Shown: positions 27,631 through 35,957 of the stretch, piece by piece
How positions within the stretch are numbered: position 1 is the stretch's first letter
Layout: every line of letters starts with the position of its first letter
Assembly: GCA_031398055.1 (NCBI GenBank)
Contig: JANNMS010000111.1
Coordinates: forward strand, 1 to 64,000
Reading direction: 5' to 3'
Length of the DNA: 64,000 nucleotides
From: M3007 sp031398055
Lineage (GTDB): Bacteria > Bacteroidota > Bacteroidia > Chitinophagales > Saprospiraceae
Notes under the pieces: model-generated
What the model was told of the DNA's origin: nothing
Seen by the model: only the letters and a program-made list of their open reading frames with translations
Database searches by the model: none
Translations under genes and position numbers: made by a program

Positions 27631-28869
27631 ATGCCTTTCCACGAAATACTCCGTATGGCTTTTCAAAACATCCGCGCCAATTTGCTGCGGTCGGTTTTGA
27701 CTTTGATGATTATTGCTTTTGGCATCATGGCTTTGGTAGGCATTTTGACGGCGATTGATTCAATTGCTGTTTCGCTGAACGATAATTTTAGTGGCCTCGG
27801 GGCAAATTCGTTCAGCATCAGTCGAAGTTGGGAAGAGGTCAAAAGCCGAAAAAAAGGAAAAACTCAAAAACAAGGCGATGCGATTCACTACGCCGAGGCG
27901 CAAGAGTTTAAAGAGCGCTTCGATTTTCCGGCAAAAGTTTCGGTTTCGTTGTGGGGTTCTAATTTGGCGACGGCGAAATTTGGCGAGGAAAAAACCAATC
28001 CGAACATTGGTTTTGTGGGCGTGGATGAAAATTATTTTGAAATCAAAGGCATGGAAATTGAGTTTGGCCGCAATTTTTCAATCCAAGAAATCACGGACGG
28101 CGCCGCGAAAGCAGTCATCGGCCAAGAAATTGTCAAAAAACTTTTCAAAGGGAACGCAGGAAAGGCGCTCGACCAAATCATTTTGGTCAATTCCGAGCGG
28201 TTTCGGGTCATCGGCATTTTGAAATCGAAAGGAGCTTCGATGGGCAGTTCAGATGATCGGGCGATTTTTGTGCCGTTGCTGCCCATCAAAAATTTGTACG
28301 GCGGCGACGATACAGATTACTCCTTATTAATAGGTGTGAAAAGTGCGACTGATTTGGATGCGGCGGTCAGCGAGGCTACCGGTTTGTTCCGACAAGTTCG
28401 GCGGTTGCGGCCAGAGGAAGAGGAAGATTTTAGGATTTTTAAAAGCGACAGCCTTGCCACAATTTTGAAGGATAACACCAAAAATTTGCAACTCGCCACA
28501 ATTGCCATCGGTTTGATGACTTTGTTGGGCGCGGCGATCGGTTTGATGAATATCATGTTGGTCAGCGTGACCGAGCGGACGCGTGAAATCGGGATTTACA
28601 AAGCCCTCGGCGCGACGCGGAAAAGCATTTTGACCCAATTTTTGACAGAAGCGATTGTGATTTGCCAAATCGGCGGGCTGGTCGGCATCGCCCTCGGCAT
28701 TTTGATCGGGAACGGCGTGACGCTGGCGATGGGTGGAAAATTCCTAATTCCGTGGGCGTGGATGTTTTTGGGGTTTGCGCTTTGCATGATTGTCGGGGTG
28801 ATTTCAGGTTTTTACCCGGCGATGAAAGCGGCGCGGCTGGATCCCATCGAATCACTTCGTTATGAGTGA
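27631..28869 (+). CDS. ABC transporter permease, MacB/FtsX type
   Basis: 412 residues from ATG 27631 (MPFHEILRMAFQNIRANLLRS); an in-frame TTG eight codons earlier is less likely. One N-terminal membrane helix (LTLMIIAFGIMALVGIL) is followed by a MacB-like periplasmic domain (about 45-245). Three C-terminal helices of the FtsX domain follow (about 285-400; GAAIGLMNIMLVSVTERTREIGIYKALGATRKSIL), ending in PAMKAARLDPIESLRYE. It probably exports a lipid, peptide or lipoprotein by mechanotransmission. No ATPase or membrane-fusion gene is next to it. Confidence 0.9.
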   Translation: MPFHEILRMAFQNIRANLLRSVLTLMIIAFGIMALVGILTAIDSIAVSLNDNFSGLGANSFSISRSWEEVKSRKKGKTQKQGDAIHYAEAQEFKERFDFPAKVSVSLWGSNLATAKFGEEKTNPNIGFVGVDENYFEIKGMEIEFGRNFSIQEITDGAAKAVIGQEIVKKLFKGNAGKALDQIILVNSERFRVIGILKSKGASMGSSDDRAIFVPLLPIKNLYGGDDTDYSLLIGVKSATDLDAAVSEATGLFRQVRRLRPEEEEDFRIFKSDSLATILKDNTKNLQLATIAIGLMTLLGAAIGLMNIMLVSVTERTREIGIYKALGATRKSILTQFLTEAIVICQIGGLVGIALGILIGNGVTLAMGGKFLIPWAWMFLGFALCMIVGVISGFYPAMKAARLDPIESLRYE

Positions 28870-28884
28870 TTTGTTTTTGGTTAT

Positions 28885-28964
28885 TTGGGAATTAGTTATT
28901 GGGAAATTGGTTATTGGCATTTGTGTAAAAACCATTTTCCCAATAACTAATTTCCCAATAACCA
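28885..28964. repeat. Palindrome with ggttattgg words, after the ABC permease
   Basis: The left side repeats gttattggga/aattggttattgg; the right side carries the complements (cccaataactaatttccc, ataaccaatt). The best stem is about 22 bp with a mismatch. It separates two convergent genes and may terminate both. Confidence 0.75.
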
Positions 28965-28965
28965 A

Positions 28966-29448
28966 TTACTGGGTTAATACATCAATCACCGTTTTTACAG
29001 AAATAAAAATCGGCTCGCGGCCTTCTTTGGTCACCATCGATTCCGGGTCGTCTTCGTCTTCGCAAACAGCATCTTCGACAAAAGCCAAAAGGTCTTCTTG
29101 TTTATAATTTTCAAAAAACGGGTCGAGGCGGTCGCGGAATTTTTTGGCGGTCGTGCCTTCCAAAATTTCATAATTTTTTTCTTCGGCCTCGCCAATTTGA
29201 TCTTCGCCAACCTCAGGCGTCGTGCCATTTACCTTCAAAATTGACTCCCAAACTATCAAAGCGAGGTATTGCATGAAGCCTTGTTCGTCTTCGGTCAGGA
29301 GTTCAAAATTTTCGTCGTCAAAAAGATACGCCGTCAAAACGGGTTGCGACTCGGCGAATGTGGCCATCCGGTTTTCGTAATTAGTATCGGTTAGACTGTC
29401 TAATTTTTCGATAACACCATCAATGATTTTTTCAGAAACAAACTGCAT
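28966..29448 (-). CDS. Hypothetical acidic protein
   Basis: 160 residues, strongly acidic, without signal peptide or membrane segment. N-terminal helices (MQFVSEKIIDGVIEKLDSL, RMATFAESQPVLTAYLF) are followed by EDEQGFMQYLALIVWESIL, and an acidic C-terminal half includes FVEDAVCEDEDDPESM. The C-terminal IFISVKTVIDVL is hydrophobic. It resembles conserved cytosolic hypothetical proteins of Bacteroidota; no function is recognised. It lies 43 bases downstream of relA on the same strand, so it may be co-transcribed with it. Confidence 0.7.
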   Translation of the reverse strand: MQFVSEKIIDGVIEKLDSLTDTNYENRMATFAESQPVLTAYLFDDENFELLTEDEQGFMQYLALIVWESILKVNGTTPEVGEDQIGEAEEKNYEILEGTTAKKFRDRLDPFFENYKQEDLLAFVEDAVCEDEDDPESMVTKEGREPIFISVKTVIDVLTQ

Positions 29449-29491
29449 TTTATAGTTGGTTGATAAGTTTTTGAATAAAAAAGTTATTGAA

Positions 29492-31747
29492 TTAAGATGC
29501 GCTTTCTGCCCGCATCACCGACGCTACACCTTCCACATTTTTCAATAGACGAATAGCCATGTTCAACATATCCGCATTTTGAACAACGACTGACATTTTT
29601 CCTTCGAAATAACCGCCGTGCCCGGAAATGGAAAACTCACGGATATTCAATCCTAAATCATAAGAAATTTTTTCTGTCAGATTACGAATCACGCCAACTC
29701 CCGTATCAATTCCTTTGATAATCAACTCGGCGACGAATTCAGATTTGACAGAATTACCCCAATCTGCGCGCACAATTCTATGTCCATATTGACTTAAAAT
29801 ATTGGTTGCATTTGGGCAAGTTGTTCTATGAATAACAGCGGTTTGATTGCTTTTTAAATAAGCAAAAATCGGGTCGCCTTGCACCGGATTACAGCAAATA
29901 GGAAATAGAAAAGCATACTTAGTGTTTGTATCTCCGTTTAAAATAATGTCCGATTTTGCAGGTGCGGGCGCAGGTTGTTGAGATTCGGAAATGCGTTCTC
30001 CGATAGGAATTTCAGCAGGTTTTTCTATCTCTATTAAAACTAATTTCTGGCCGTCGGCTTTGAAATTTTTTAATAAAGACAAATTAACTTGCTCTAAATA
30101 AATAGCACTTAAAAATTCCAATTGGTCTGGATAACCATAATAATAGGCCAAGGTATCCACATTTGGCTCCACCGGGACTTTGAAAGCATTGAGTTTTCTT
30201 TCTAAAATCTCTTTTCCATAATCGGCTTGACCACGTTTTTCATCTTTTAAAGCGGCTTTAATTCTTGTTCTGGCTTTGCTGGTGACCACGAATTTCAACC
30301 AATCCTCGGTTGGTTTTTGGTTTTTTGAAGTGATAATCTGCACTTGATCGCCATTTCTTAATTTTTCAGAAATAGGCACGAGGCGATTGTCAATTTTAGC
30401 GGAAATACATTTGCAACCAATATCCGAGTGGATTGAAAAAGCAAAATCGAGTGGCGTTGCGCCGTCCGGAAGGATTTTCATTTCACCTTTTGGTGTGAAA
30501 ACATGGACTTCGTTGGCAAACAATTGGCTTTGAAAATCGGCCAAAAACTCCACCGGATTGCTATCGTTTGCTTGTTCCAACGACTCGCGGATTTGGTTTA
30601 TCCAATTGTCAAAAACATCTCTTTTACTTGTAGATAGGTTTTTGATTCCTTTATATTTCCAATGTGCCGCAAAACCACGTTCTGCTATCGCATCCATTCT
30701 TTCTGAACGAATTTGGACTTCGACAAACCTGCCTTCTGGCCCAATTACTGTCGTGTGCAATGATTCATAACCATTTGATTTGGGCGTTCCTATCCAATCT
30801 TTTAATCTTTCAATAATTGGTTTATAAACATCGGTAACAATTGTATAAGCATTCCAACAACCCAATTTTTCATATTCCGGTGGCAAATCTATAATAATCC
30901 TTATCGCAAATAAGTCATAGATTTCTTTAAAATCTACATCCTTGTTTTTAATTTTATTGTAAATAGAATAAATGCTTTTTGGCCGACCGTGAATACGAAC
31001 TGGATAACCGATATCCTCCAAGGCTTTTTGTATCGGTTTCATAAAGTCTATTATGTACTGTTCACGGCTTTGTTTTGTTTCTGCTAATCTATCGGCAATA
31101 TCAAAAAACTCTTCTGGGTGTGTTATTTTCAAACAAATATCCTGAAACTCTGACTTAATATTGTACAAACCCAATCGGTGCGCCAATGGTGTATAAATAT
31201 AACTGGTCTCTGCTGCTATCTTTAATTGTTTATGAATCGGCATACTTTTAATAGTGCGCATATTATGAAGCCTGTCCGCCATTTTAATCAAAACAACGCG
31301 CACATCGGAAACCATTGTTTTCAATACTTTCGTCAAGTTTTCTGCCTGCGGGCTTTCGGAATCTGTCAGGCCATCCAATTTCGTCAAACCGTCCACAATC
31401 AATGAAACGCGGTCGCCAAATTTGGCATGGATTTCTTTCAAAGTCACGTCGGTATCTTCGACAACGTCGTGCAAAAGTGCGCAAACCACCGCCGTCGGCC
31501 CCAGCCCAATTTCTTCGACACAAATCCGCGCCACCTCGATTGGGTGCAAAATATATGGTTCGCCCGATTTTCTGCGCTGCGTCCGGTGCGCCTCAACGGC
31601 CATTTCAAAAGCCTCCCGGATCATCTGGCTGTCGCGCGGAGAAAGCGAAGTTTTGATCGCCCGGAGCAGGTCGCGGTAGGCCTGGGCAATCAATTTGTTG
31701 TCATTTTCGGGGGTTTCGGGAAGCGCGGTTTGGGCAGCGGAGGACAT
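29492..31747 (-). CDS. Bifunctional (p)ppGpp synthetase/hydrolase (RelA/SpoT)
   Basis: 751 residues from ATG 31747 (an in-frame TTG lies two codons upstream). The HD hydrolase domain covers about 45-200 (HPIEVARICVEE, ALLHDVVEDTDVT, KMADRLHNMRTIKSM). The synthetase domain covers about 235-350 (GRPKSIYSIYNKI, DLFAIRIII, GYESLHTTVIGPEGRFVEVQIR). TGS, zinc-finger-like/helical and ACT domains follow. Both catalytic halves look intact, so it should make and degrade the stringent-response alarmone. The C-terminal two thirds is markedly more AT-rich than the N-terminal part (see findings). Confidence 0.95.
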   Translation of the reverse strand: MSSAAQTALPETPENDNKLIAQAYRDLLRAIKTSLSPRDSQMIREAFEMAVEAHRTQRRKSGEPYILHPIEVARICVEEIGLGPTAVVCALLHDVVEDTDVTLKEIHAKFGDRVSLIVDGLTKLDGLTDSESPQAENLTKVLKTMVSDVRVVLIKMADRLHNMRTIKSMPIHKQLKIAAETSYIYTPLAHRLGLYNIKSEFQDICLKITHPEEFFDIADRLAETKQSREQYIIDFMKPIQKALEDIGYPVRIHGRPKSIYSIYNKIKNKDVDFKEIYDLFAIRIIIDLPPEYEKLGCWNAYTIVTDVYKPIIERLKDWIGTPKSNGYESLHTTVIGPEGRFVEVQIRSERMDAIAERGFAAHWKYKGIKNLSTSKRDVFDNWINQIRESLEQANDSNPVEFLADFQSQLFANEVHVFTPKGEMKILPDGATPLDFAFSIHSDIGCKCISAKIDNRLVPISEKLRNGDQVQIITSKNQKPTEDWLKFVVTSKARTRIKAALKDEKRGQADYGKEILERKLNAFKVPVEPNVDTLAYYYGYPDQLEFLSAIYLEQVNLSLLKNFKADGQKLVLIEIEKPAEIPIGERISESQQPAPAPAKSDIILNGDTNTKYAFLFPICCNPVQGDPIFAYLKSNQTAVIHRTTCPNATNILSQYGHRIVRADWGNSVKSEFVAELIIKGIDTGVGVIRNLTEKISYDLGLNIREFSISGHGGYFEGKMSVVVQNADMLNMAIRLLKNVEGVASVMRAESAS

Positions 31748-31810
31748 GGGCAACGTATTTTTTTACCAAAAAAAGTATGTAAGTTGTTGGTTTTCAATTC
31801 AATTGAGTGT

Positions 31811-31818
31811 CAAAGGTA
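31811..31818 (-). promoter_or_regulatory. -7 promoter element of relA/spoT (TACCTTTG on the minus strand)
   Basis: Exact TAnnTTTG match on the minus strand, 63 bases upstream of the ATG at 31747. Confidence 0.55.
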
Positions 31819-31911
31819 AGCCCTTTCATTTTAAAACTGCCGGCCATCCGAGAAGTTGCATTTTTAGAAAAAGGATTTTTCATCCGAGTATTCGTTTTTG
31901 GTAAAACGGTT

Positions 31912-31919
31912 TACTTTTG
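31912..31919 (+). promoter_or_regulatory. -7 promoter element before tRNA-Leu (TACTTTTG)
   Basis: Exact match followed by GCAGC, the same context as the promoters at 52914 and 54115. It probably drives tRNA-Leu and perhaps tig, although a palindrome lies in between. Confidence 0.55.
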
Positions 31920-31931
31920 CAGCCCTTTTTT

Positions 31932-32038
31932 GGGGAATGGTTACTGGTTATTAGTTATTGGTTACTGGAAAAATGGTTATTGGAAATTCCCAATTTCCCC
32001 AATTTCCCCAATTTCCCAATAACTAATAACCATTCCCA
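31932..32038. repeat. Palindrome with ggttattgg words, 5' of tRNA-Leu
   Basis: The left side begins gggaatggttactgg and repeats ttagttattgg; the right side ends ctaataaccattccc. The outer arms pair with a 7-base bulge, and the centre has a tandem run of aatttcccc. It ends four bases before the tRNA. Confidence 0.8.
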
Positions 32039-32042
32039 ACCC

Positions 32043-32124
32043 GCGGGTGTGGCGAAATTGGTAGACGTACCAGACTTAGGATCTGGCGCCGCGAGGCATG
32101 GGGGTTCGAGTCCCTTCACCCGCA
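32043..32124 (+). tRNA. tRNA-Leu (anticodon UAG)
   Basis: An 82-base class II tRNA: acceptor GCGGGTG pairs perfectly with CACCCGC, anticodon stem CCAGA/TCTGG with loop CTTAGGA (anticodon TAG, reading CUN codons), a variable arm (CGCCGCGAGGCATG), and a T arm with GGTTCGAGTCC. CCA is not encoded. It is flanked on both sides by long palindromes. Confidence 0.95.
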
Positions 32125-32131
32125 CATTTTA

Positions 32132-32218
32132 ATTGGTTATTAGTTATAGGTTATAGGTTATTGGTTTGCGCCAATCCAGATAACCAATAACCGATAACCC
32201 AATAACCAATAACTAATA
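32132..32218. repeat. Palindrome between tRNA-Leu and tig
   Basis: The left side repeats ggttattagttataggtta; the right side has ccaataaccgataacccaa and ccaataactaata, complementary over most of about 35 bases. The right end is four bases before the tig ATG, so folding would hide the translation start region. Confidence 0.8.
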
Positions 32219-32221
32219 AAA

Positions 32222-33610
32222 ATGCCGTCAATAGAGCGCAAAGACTTATCGCCCAATCACCTGCAAGTCTCCATTATCGTTACCCGCGAAGAATTGAAAC
32301 CGCAATTGGATGCCGAATTGAAAAAATTCAGGCAAAAAGCCAGCATCAAAGGTTTCCGTCCGGGGCAGGCACCCGCCAGTTTTGTAAAAAATATGTACGG
32401 CAAATCCTTGTTTGCCGACAAAATCGGGAAGATGTTTTCCGATGAACTTCATAAGTTTTTGGACACCACGAAACTCCAATTTCTCGGCCAACCGCTGCCC
32501 ATTTCAAATGACGAAAAATACAAATTCAGCATCGACAATCCTGACCCGGAATATCGGGTGCATTACGAAATCGGGTACGTTTCAGAGTTCGAAGTGCAAG
32601 GTTTGGACGGCAGCATGACCCTCGAAAAATATGCAGTTGCCGACCTTGACGAGGTGGCAAAAAATGATTTGGACTACGCCCGCCGCCGTGCCGGAACGCG
32701 CACGAACCCCGAAACCGAGATTTTGGAAAACGATATGCTCGTGATTGATGCAAAAGAAGCGGGCGGCGATTTCGAAACCAAAATCACGGTTTTGGTAAAA
32801 ACCATCCATGACGAGGCGTTCAAAAACCAGTTGCTTTCCATGAAAAAAGGCGACACGTTCAAATTTGACGCCCGAAAAATGGAGAATTTTAAGGACGAAA
32901 AAATGTACCGAAAATACATCCTGAAATTGGAAGACGACGATATCCGGGTGGTCAATGATTTGTTTCACGGCACGATCGAAGAGGTTTCGCGGCTGGTGGA
33001 GGCGGAGTTGGATGAAGAATTTTTGAAGAAAAATTTTGGCGAAGGCGTGACCAACGAACCAGAGGCCATCGAAAAATTGAAAGCCAATGTTGCGGGTTTT
33101 TACAACAGCCGAGCCGATGCAATTATGTACCGCGATTTGCAAGTTAAATTGTTGGAAATCAACCCAGTAGAACTCCCCGAAGACTTTTTGAAACGTTGGC
33201 TTTTGTCCGAAAACAAAGACCTGACGATGGACAAAATCGAAGCCGAATTTCAACCTTTTTCTGAAAATATCCGCTGGTCATTGATTCGGGACAACATCAA
33301 AGCGGCGCACAATATCGAGGTGACGAAAGAGGATATTTTCAATGCATATTGGAAAAATATTGCCGGATATTTTCAAGGCCAAGTGGCAGATGAAGTGATT
33401 TCAGACATCGTCAACCGGATGATGACCGATGAAAAAGAAACCAAAAAACTGCGCAAGGACTTGGAGTTCGACAAACTGTTTACTTTCCTCGGCTCGAAAG
33501 TGAATGTGGTGGAAAAACCGATTGGGCATCTCGAATTTCAAAAGATTTTTGATGAAATCACAGCAAAAACGCCAGCGATTCAAGGCGAGGACGAAGATTT
33601 TGAGGACTAA
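32222..33610 (+). CDS. tig: Trigger factor
   Basis: 462 residues, the usual length. The ribosome-binding N-terminal domain contains FRQKASIKGFRPGQAPASFVKNMYG, matching the GFRxGxxP signature. The central PPIase-like region is diverged, and the C-terminal arm is mostly helical, ending in an acidic tail (EDEDFED). It folds nascent chains at the exit tunnel. It is first in the order tig-clpP-clpX, conserved across many bacteria. Confidence 0.93.
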   Translation: MPSIERKDLSPNHLQVSIIVTREELKPQLDAELKKFRQKASIKGFRPGQAPASFVKNMYGKSLFADKIGKMFSDELHKFLDTTKLQFLGQPLPISNDEKYKFSIDNPDPEYRVHYEIGYVSEFEVQGLDGSMTLEKYAVADLDEVAKNDLDYARRRAGTRTNPETEILENDMLVIDAKEAGGDFETKITVLVKTIHDEAFKNQLLSMKKGDTFKFDARKMENFKDEKMYRKYILKLEDDDIRVVNDLFHGTIEEVSRLVEAELDEEFLKKNFGEGVTNEPEAIEKLKANVAGFYNSRADAIMYRDLQVKLLEINPVELPEDFLKRWLLSENKDLTMDKIEAEFQPFSENIRWSLIRDNIKAAHNIEVTKEDIFNAYWKNIAGYFQGQVADEVISDIVNRMMTDEKETKKLRKDLEFDKLFTFLGSKVNVVEKPIGHLEFQKIFDEITAKTPAIQGEDEDFED

Positions 33611-33744
33611 ATTTTTCATCTTGAAAAACAGGTAGTTTCATCGAAAAATCGTCGGCAAACTTCCCTGTTTTCAGTTCCCGGAAAATGATTTGTAACCTTC
33701 CAACGAAATCACTGTTTTTCTTTGCCTCAAAAAGATTGTAAATT

Positions 33745-34464
33745 ATGTTTGACAAAAAAGAATTTCAAAATTACGCCACCAAGCACCTCGGTATGAATTC
33801 GATGCACCTCGAAAAATACATGGGCGTCACCAGTGGCATCGCCGCCCCGAACATCCGGGCATTTACCCCCGCCGTCATCGAAGAACGCCAAATGAACCTT
33901 GCGGTGATGGACGTTTTCAGCCGTTTGATGATGGACCGCATCATTTTTATGGGTGTCCCGGTCAACGAATATGTGGCAAACGTCATCCAAGCCCAGTTGC
34001 TTTTCCTCGAATCGAGCGACCCAAAACGCGATATTCAATTGTTCATCAACTCGCCCGGCGGCTCGGTCATCGACGGCCTCGGGATTTACGACACGATGCA
34101 ATATGTCTCGCCAGACGTGGCCACGATTTGCACCGGTTTGGCTGCTTCGATGGGCGCGGTTTTGCTCGCTGCCGGCACAAAAGGCAAGCGCAGTTGCCTT
34201 TTTCACAGCCACGTCATGATTCACCAACCGATGGGCGGGGCGCAAGGCCAAGTAACTGACATCGAAATCAGTTACAAATTGATTAAAAAAATGCAAAAAT
34301 CGCTGTACGACATCCTCGCCCACCACACCGGGCAGGACTACGACACGATTACAAAAGATTGCGACCGCGACAATTGGATGTCATCCGAAGAGGCAAAAAC
34401 CTACGGTTTGATTGATGAAGTGCTCGACCGGAACAGTCCAAAATCTCTAAAAATAGGAGCATAA
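33745..34464 (+). CDS. clpP: ATP-dependent Clp protease proteolytic subunit
   Basis: 239 residues. Catalytic Ser is in GLAASMGAVLL, His in HSHVMIHQPMGG and Asp in DCDRDNWMSSEEAK. The substrate-binding INSPGGSVIDGLGIYDTM is also present. The N-terminus is about 30 residues longer than the mature E. coli form, consistent with a propeptide removed on assembly. It forms the tetradecameric chamber used by ClpX, encoded 86 bases downstream. Confidence 0.96.
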   Translation: MFDKKEFQNYATKHLGMNSMHLEKYMGVTSGIAAPNIRAFTPAVIEERQMNLAVMDVFSRLMMDRIIFMGVPVNEYVANVIQAQLLFLESSDPKRDIQLFINSPGGSVIDGLGIYDTMQYVSPDVATICTGLAASMGAVLLAAGTKGKRSCLFHSHVMIHQPMGGAQGQVTDIEISYKLIKKMQKSLYDILAHHTGQDYDTITKDCDRDNWMSSEEAKTYGLIDEVLDRNSPKSLKIGA

Positions 34465-34469
34465 ATTTT

Positions 34470-34536
34470 TAGAGGTTAGATTTTAGAGGTTAGAGTTTTA
34501 TTTTACTAAGCTCTAACCTTTAAAATCTAAACTCTA
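34470..34536. repeat. Palindrome between clpP and clpX
   Basis: The left side repeats ttagaggttaga twice; the right side reads ctctaacctttaaaatctaa, pairing over about 24 bases with two mismatches. It lies inside the clp operon, 14 bases before clpX. Confidence 0.75.
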
Positions 34537-34550
34537 TCGTCCATTCACTT

Positions 34551-35840
34551 ATGAAAAAAGGCAAAATGTCAGTTCACCATTGTTCTTTTTGCGGCCGGGG
34601 AAAAGATGAAGTCATGATTCTGATTTCCGGCATGGAATCGCAGATTTGCGAAATGTGCGTGGACAAGGCACAGGAAATTGTGGAAAATGAATTGCATCGG
34701 CACGGCGGCGCACCTGTTCCGGCAAAAGACGACGATGCTCCGCAAAAAGCAAAAAAGAACCCAAAATACGAGCCCAACAATTTGCGGCTGATTGCCCCGA
34801 AAGACATCAAAATCTATCTCGATAAATATGTTATCGGCCAAGAAGATGCAAAAAAAGTGCTTTCCGTGGCCGTTTACAACCACTATAAAAGGTTGAAATA
34901 CAAGGCAGAAAGCGACGAAGTGGAGGTTGAAAAATCAAACGTTTTGTTCGTTGGCCAAACTGGGACTGGCAAAACACTTTTGGCAAAAACCATCGCCCGC
35001 TTGCTGAATGTGCCTTTTGCGATTGTTGATGCGACCGCTTTCACCGAAGCCGGATACGTCGGCGAAGACGTCGAAAGTATGCTCGCCCGCTTGCTCCAAA
35101 ACTGCGATTACGATGTCGAAGCCGCCCAACGTGGCATCGTTTACATTGATGAAATTGACAAAATCGCCCGAAAACAAGACAACCCCAGCATCACTCGCGA
35201 TGTTTCGGGCGAAGGCGTGCAGCAAGGCATGTTGAAAATGTTGGAAGGAACGGAAGTTCTCGTGCCGCCGCAGGGTGGTCGAAAACACCCCGAGCAAAAA
35301 ATGTTGCGGGTCAACACGACCAACATCCTTTTCATTTGCGGCGGCGCGTTCGACGGCATCGAAAAAATCATCGCCCGGCGGGTCAACACCCAAATCATTG
35401 GGTACAACAAAAAAGACCACGACAAAATCGACAAGGAAAATATCATCCAATACGTCACCCACGACGATGTCAAAAGGTACGGATTGATTCCAGAATTAGT
35501 CGGTCGTGTCCCCGTTTTGGTGCATTTGGATACTTTGAACCTCGAATCGCTTTCCCGGATTTTGGTCGAGCCGCGCAATTCTTTGTTGAAACAATACCAA
35601 AAATTGTTCGAATTGGAAGGCGTCCGCCTCCTTTTTTCGGAAGATGCTGTCGCTTTCATTGCCCAAAAAGCATTGGATTACAAACTCGGCGCGCGCGGTC
35701 TGCGCTCACTTTGCGAAGCGATTTTGACCGACGCCATGTTCGAAATGGCTTTGCAGGACAACACTTCTGAATTTGTGGTGGATGAAATTTATGCCCGCGA
35801 GAAATTGGAAGGTTCGCGGATGGCGCGGTTAGCAGCTTAA
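34551..35840 (+). CDS. clpX: ATP-dependent Clp protease ATP-binding subunit ClpX
   Basis: 429 residues. The zinc-binding domain shows CSFCGRGKDE and later CEMCVDKA. Walker A is GQTGTGKTLLAKTIA, Walker B is GIVYIDEIDKIA, and the ClpP-binding/RKH regions follow (ITRDVSGEGVQQGMLKMLEGT, GFDGIE-like GAFDGIEKIIARR). ClpX unfolds tagged substrates and feeds ClpP. Met codons at 34551 and 34566 are both possible starts; the first is used here. Confidence 0.96.
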   Translation: MKKGKMSVHHCSFCGRGKDEVMILISGMESQICEMCVDKAQEIVENELHRHGGAPVPAKDDDAPQKAKKNPKYEPNNLRLIAPKDIKIYLDKYVIGQEDAKKVLSVAVYNHYKRLKYKAESDEVEVEKSNVLFVGQTGTGKTLLAKTIARLLNVPFAIVDATAFTEAGYVGEDVESMLARLLQNCDYDVEAAQRGIVYIDEIDKIARKQDNPSITRDVSGEGVQQGMLKMLEGTEVLVPPQGGRKHPEQKMLRVNTTNILFICGGAFDGIEKIIARRVNTQIIGYNKKDHDKIDKENIIQYVTHDDVKRYGLIPELVGRVPVLVHLDTLNLESLSRILVEPRNSLLKQYQKLFELEGVRLLFSEDAVAFIAQKALDYKLGARGLRSLCEAILTDAMFEMALQDNTSEFVVDEIYAREKLEGSRMARLAA

Positions 35841-35855
35841 CTTTTTTAAAATTTT

Positions 35856-35899
35856 ATAAACACAAACGCCACAGCAATCGCTGTGGCGTTTGTGTTTAT
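35856..35899 (+). terminator. Terminator after clpX
   Basis: A perfect 20-bp stem (35856-35875 with 35880-35899) with a four-base loop aatc, 15 bases after the clpX stop codon. The T residues flank rather than form a clean tail, but the hairpin is the strongest in the window. Confidence 0.75.
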
Positions 35900-35932
35900 G
35901 GTTTTCAAAAAATTACGGTCGAGGAATGTTGT

Positions 35933-35940
35933 TATTTTTG
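35933..35940 (+). promoter_or_regulatory. -7 promoter element (TATTTTTG)
   Basis: Exact match 17 bases before the ATG at 35958. It decides the start of the BamA/TamA-like gene, because the longer open frame begins inside the clpX terminator. Confidence 0.6.
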
Positions 35941-35957
35941 CAGCACACTTTTCCCGA

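Noticed and set aside
28885..32218. Intergenic palindromes as ends of an insertion sequence
   Set aside because: No transposase lies between any pair, and the DNA between them is intact core genes such as relA/spoT and a tRNA.
35883..35957. GTG start for the BamA/TamA-like gene
   Set aside because: It lies within the stem of the clpX terminator and before the promoter element; the ATG at 35958 gives a proper signal peptide.
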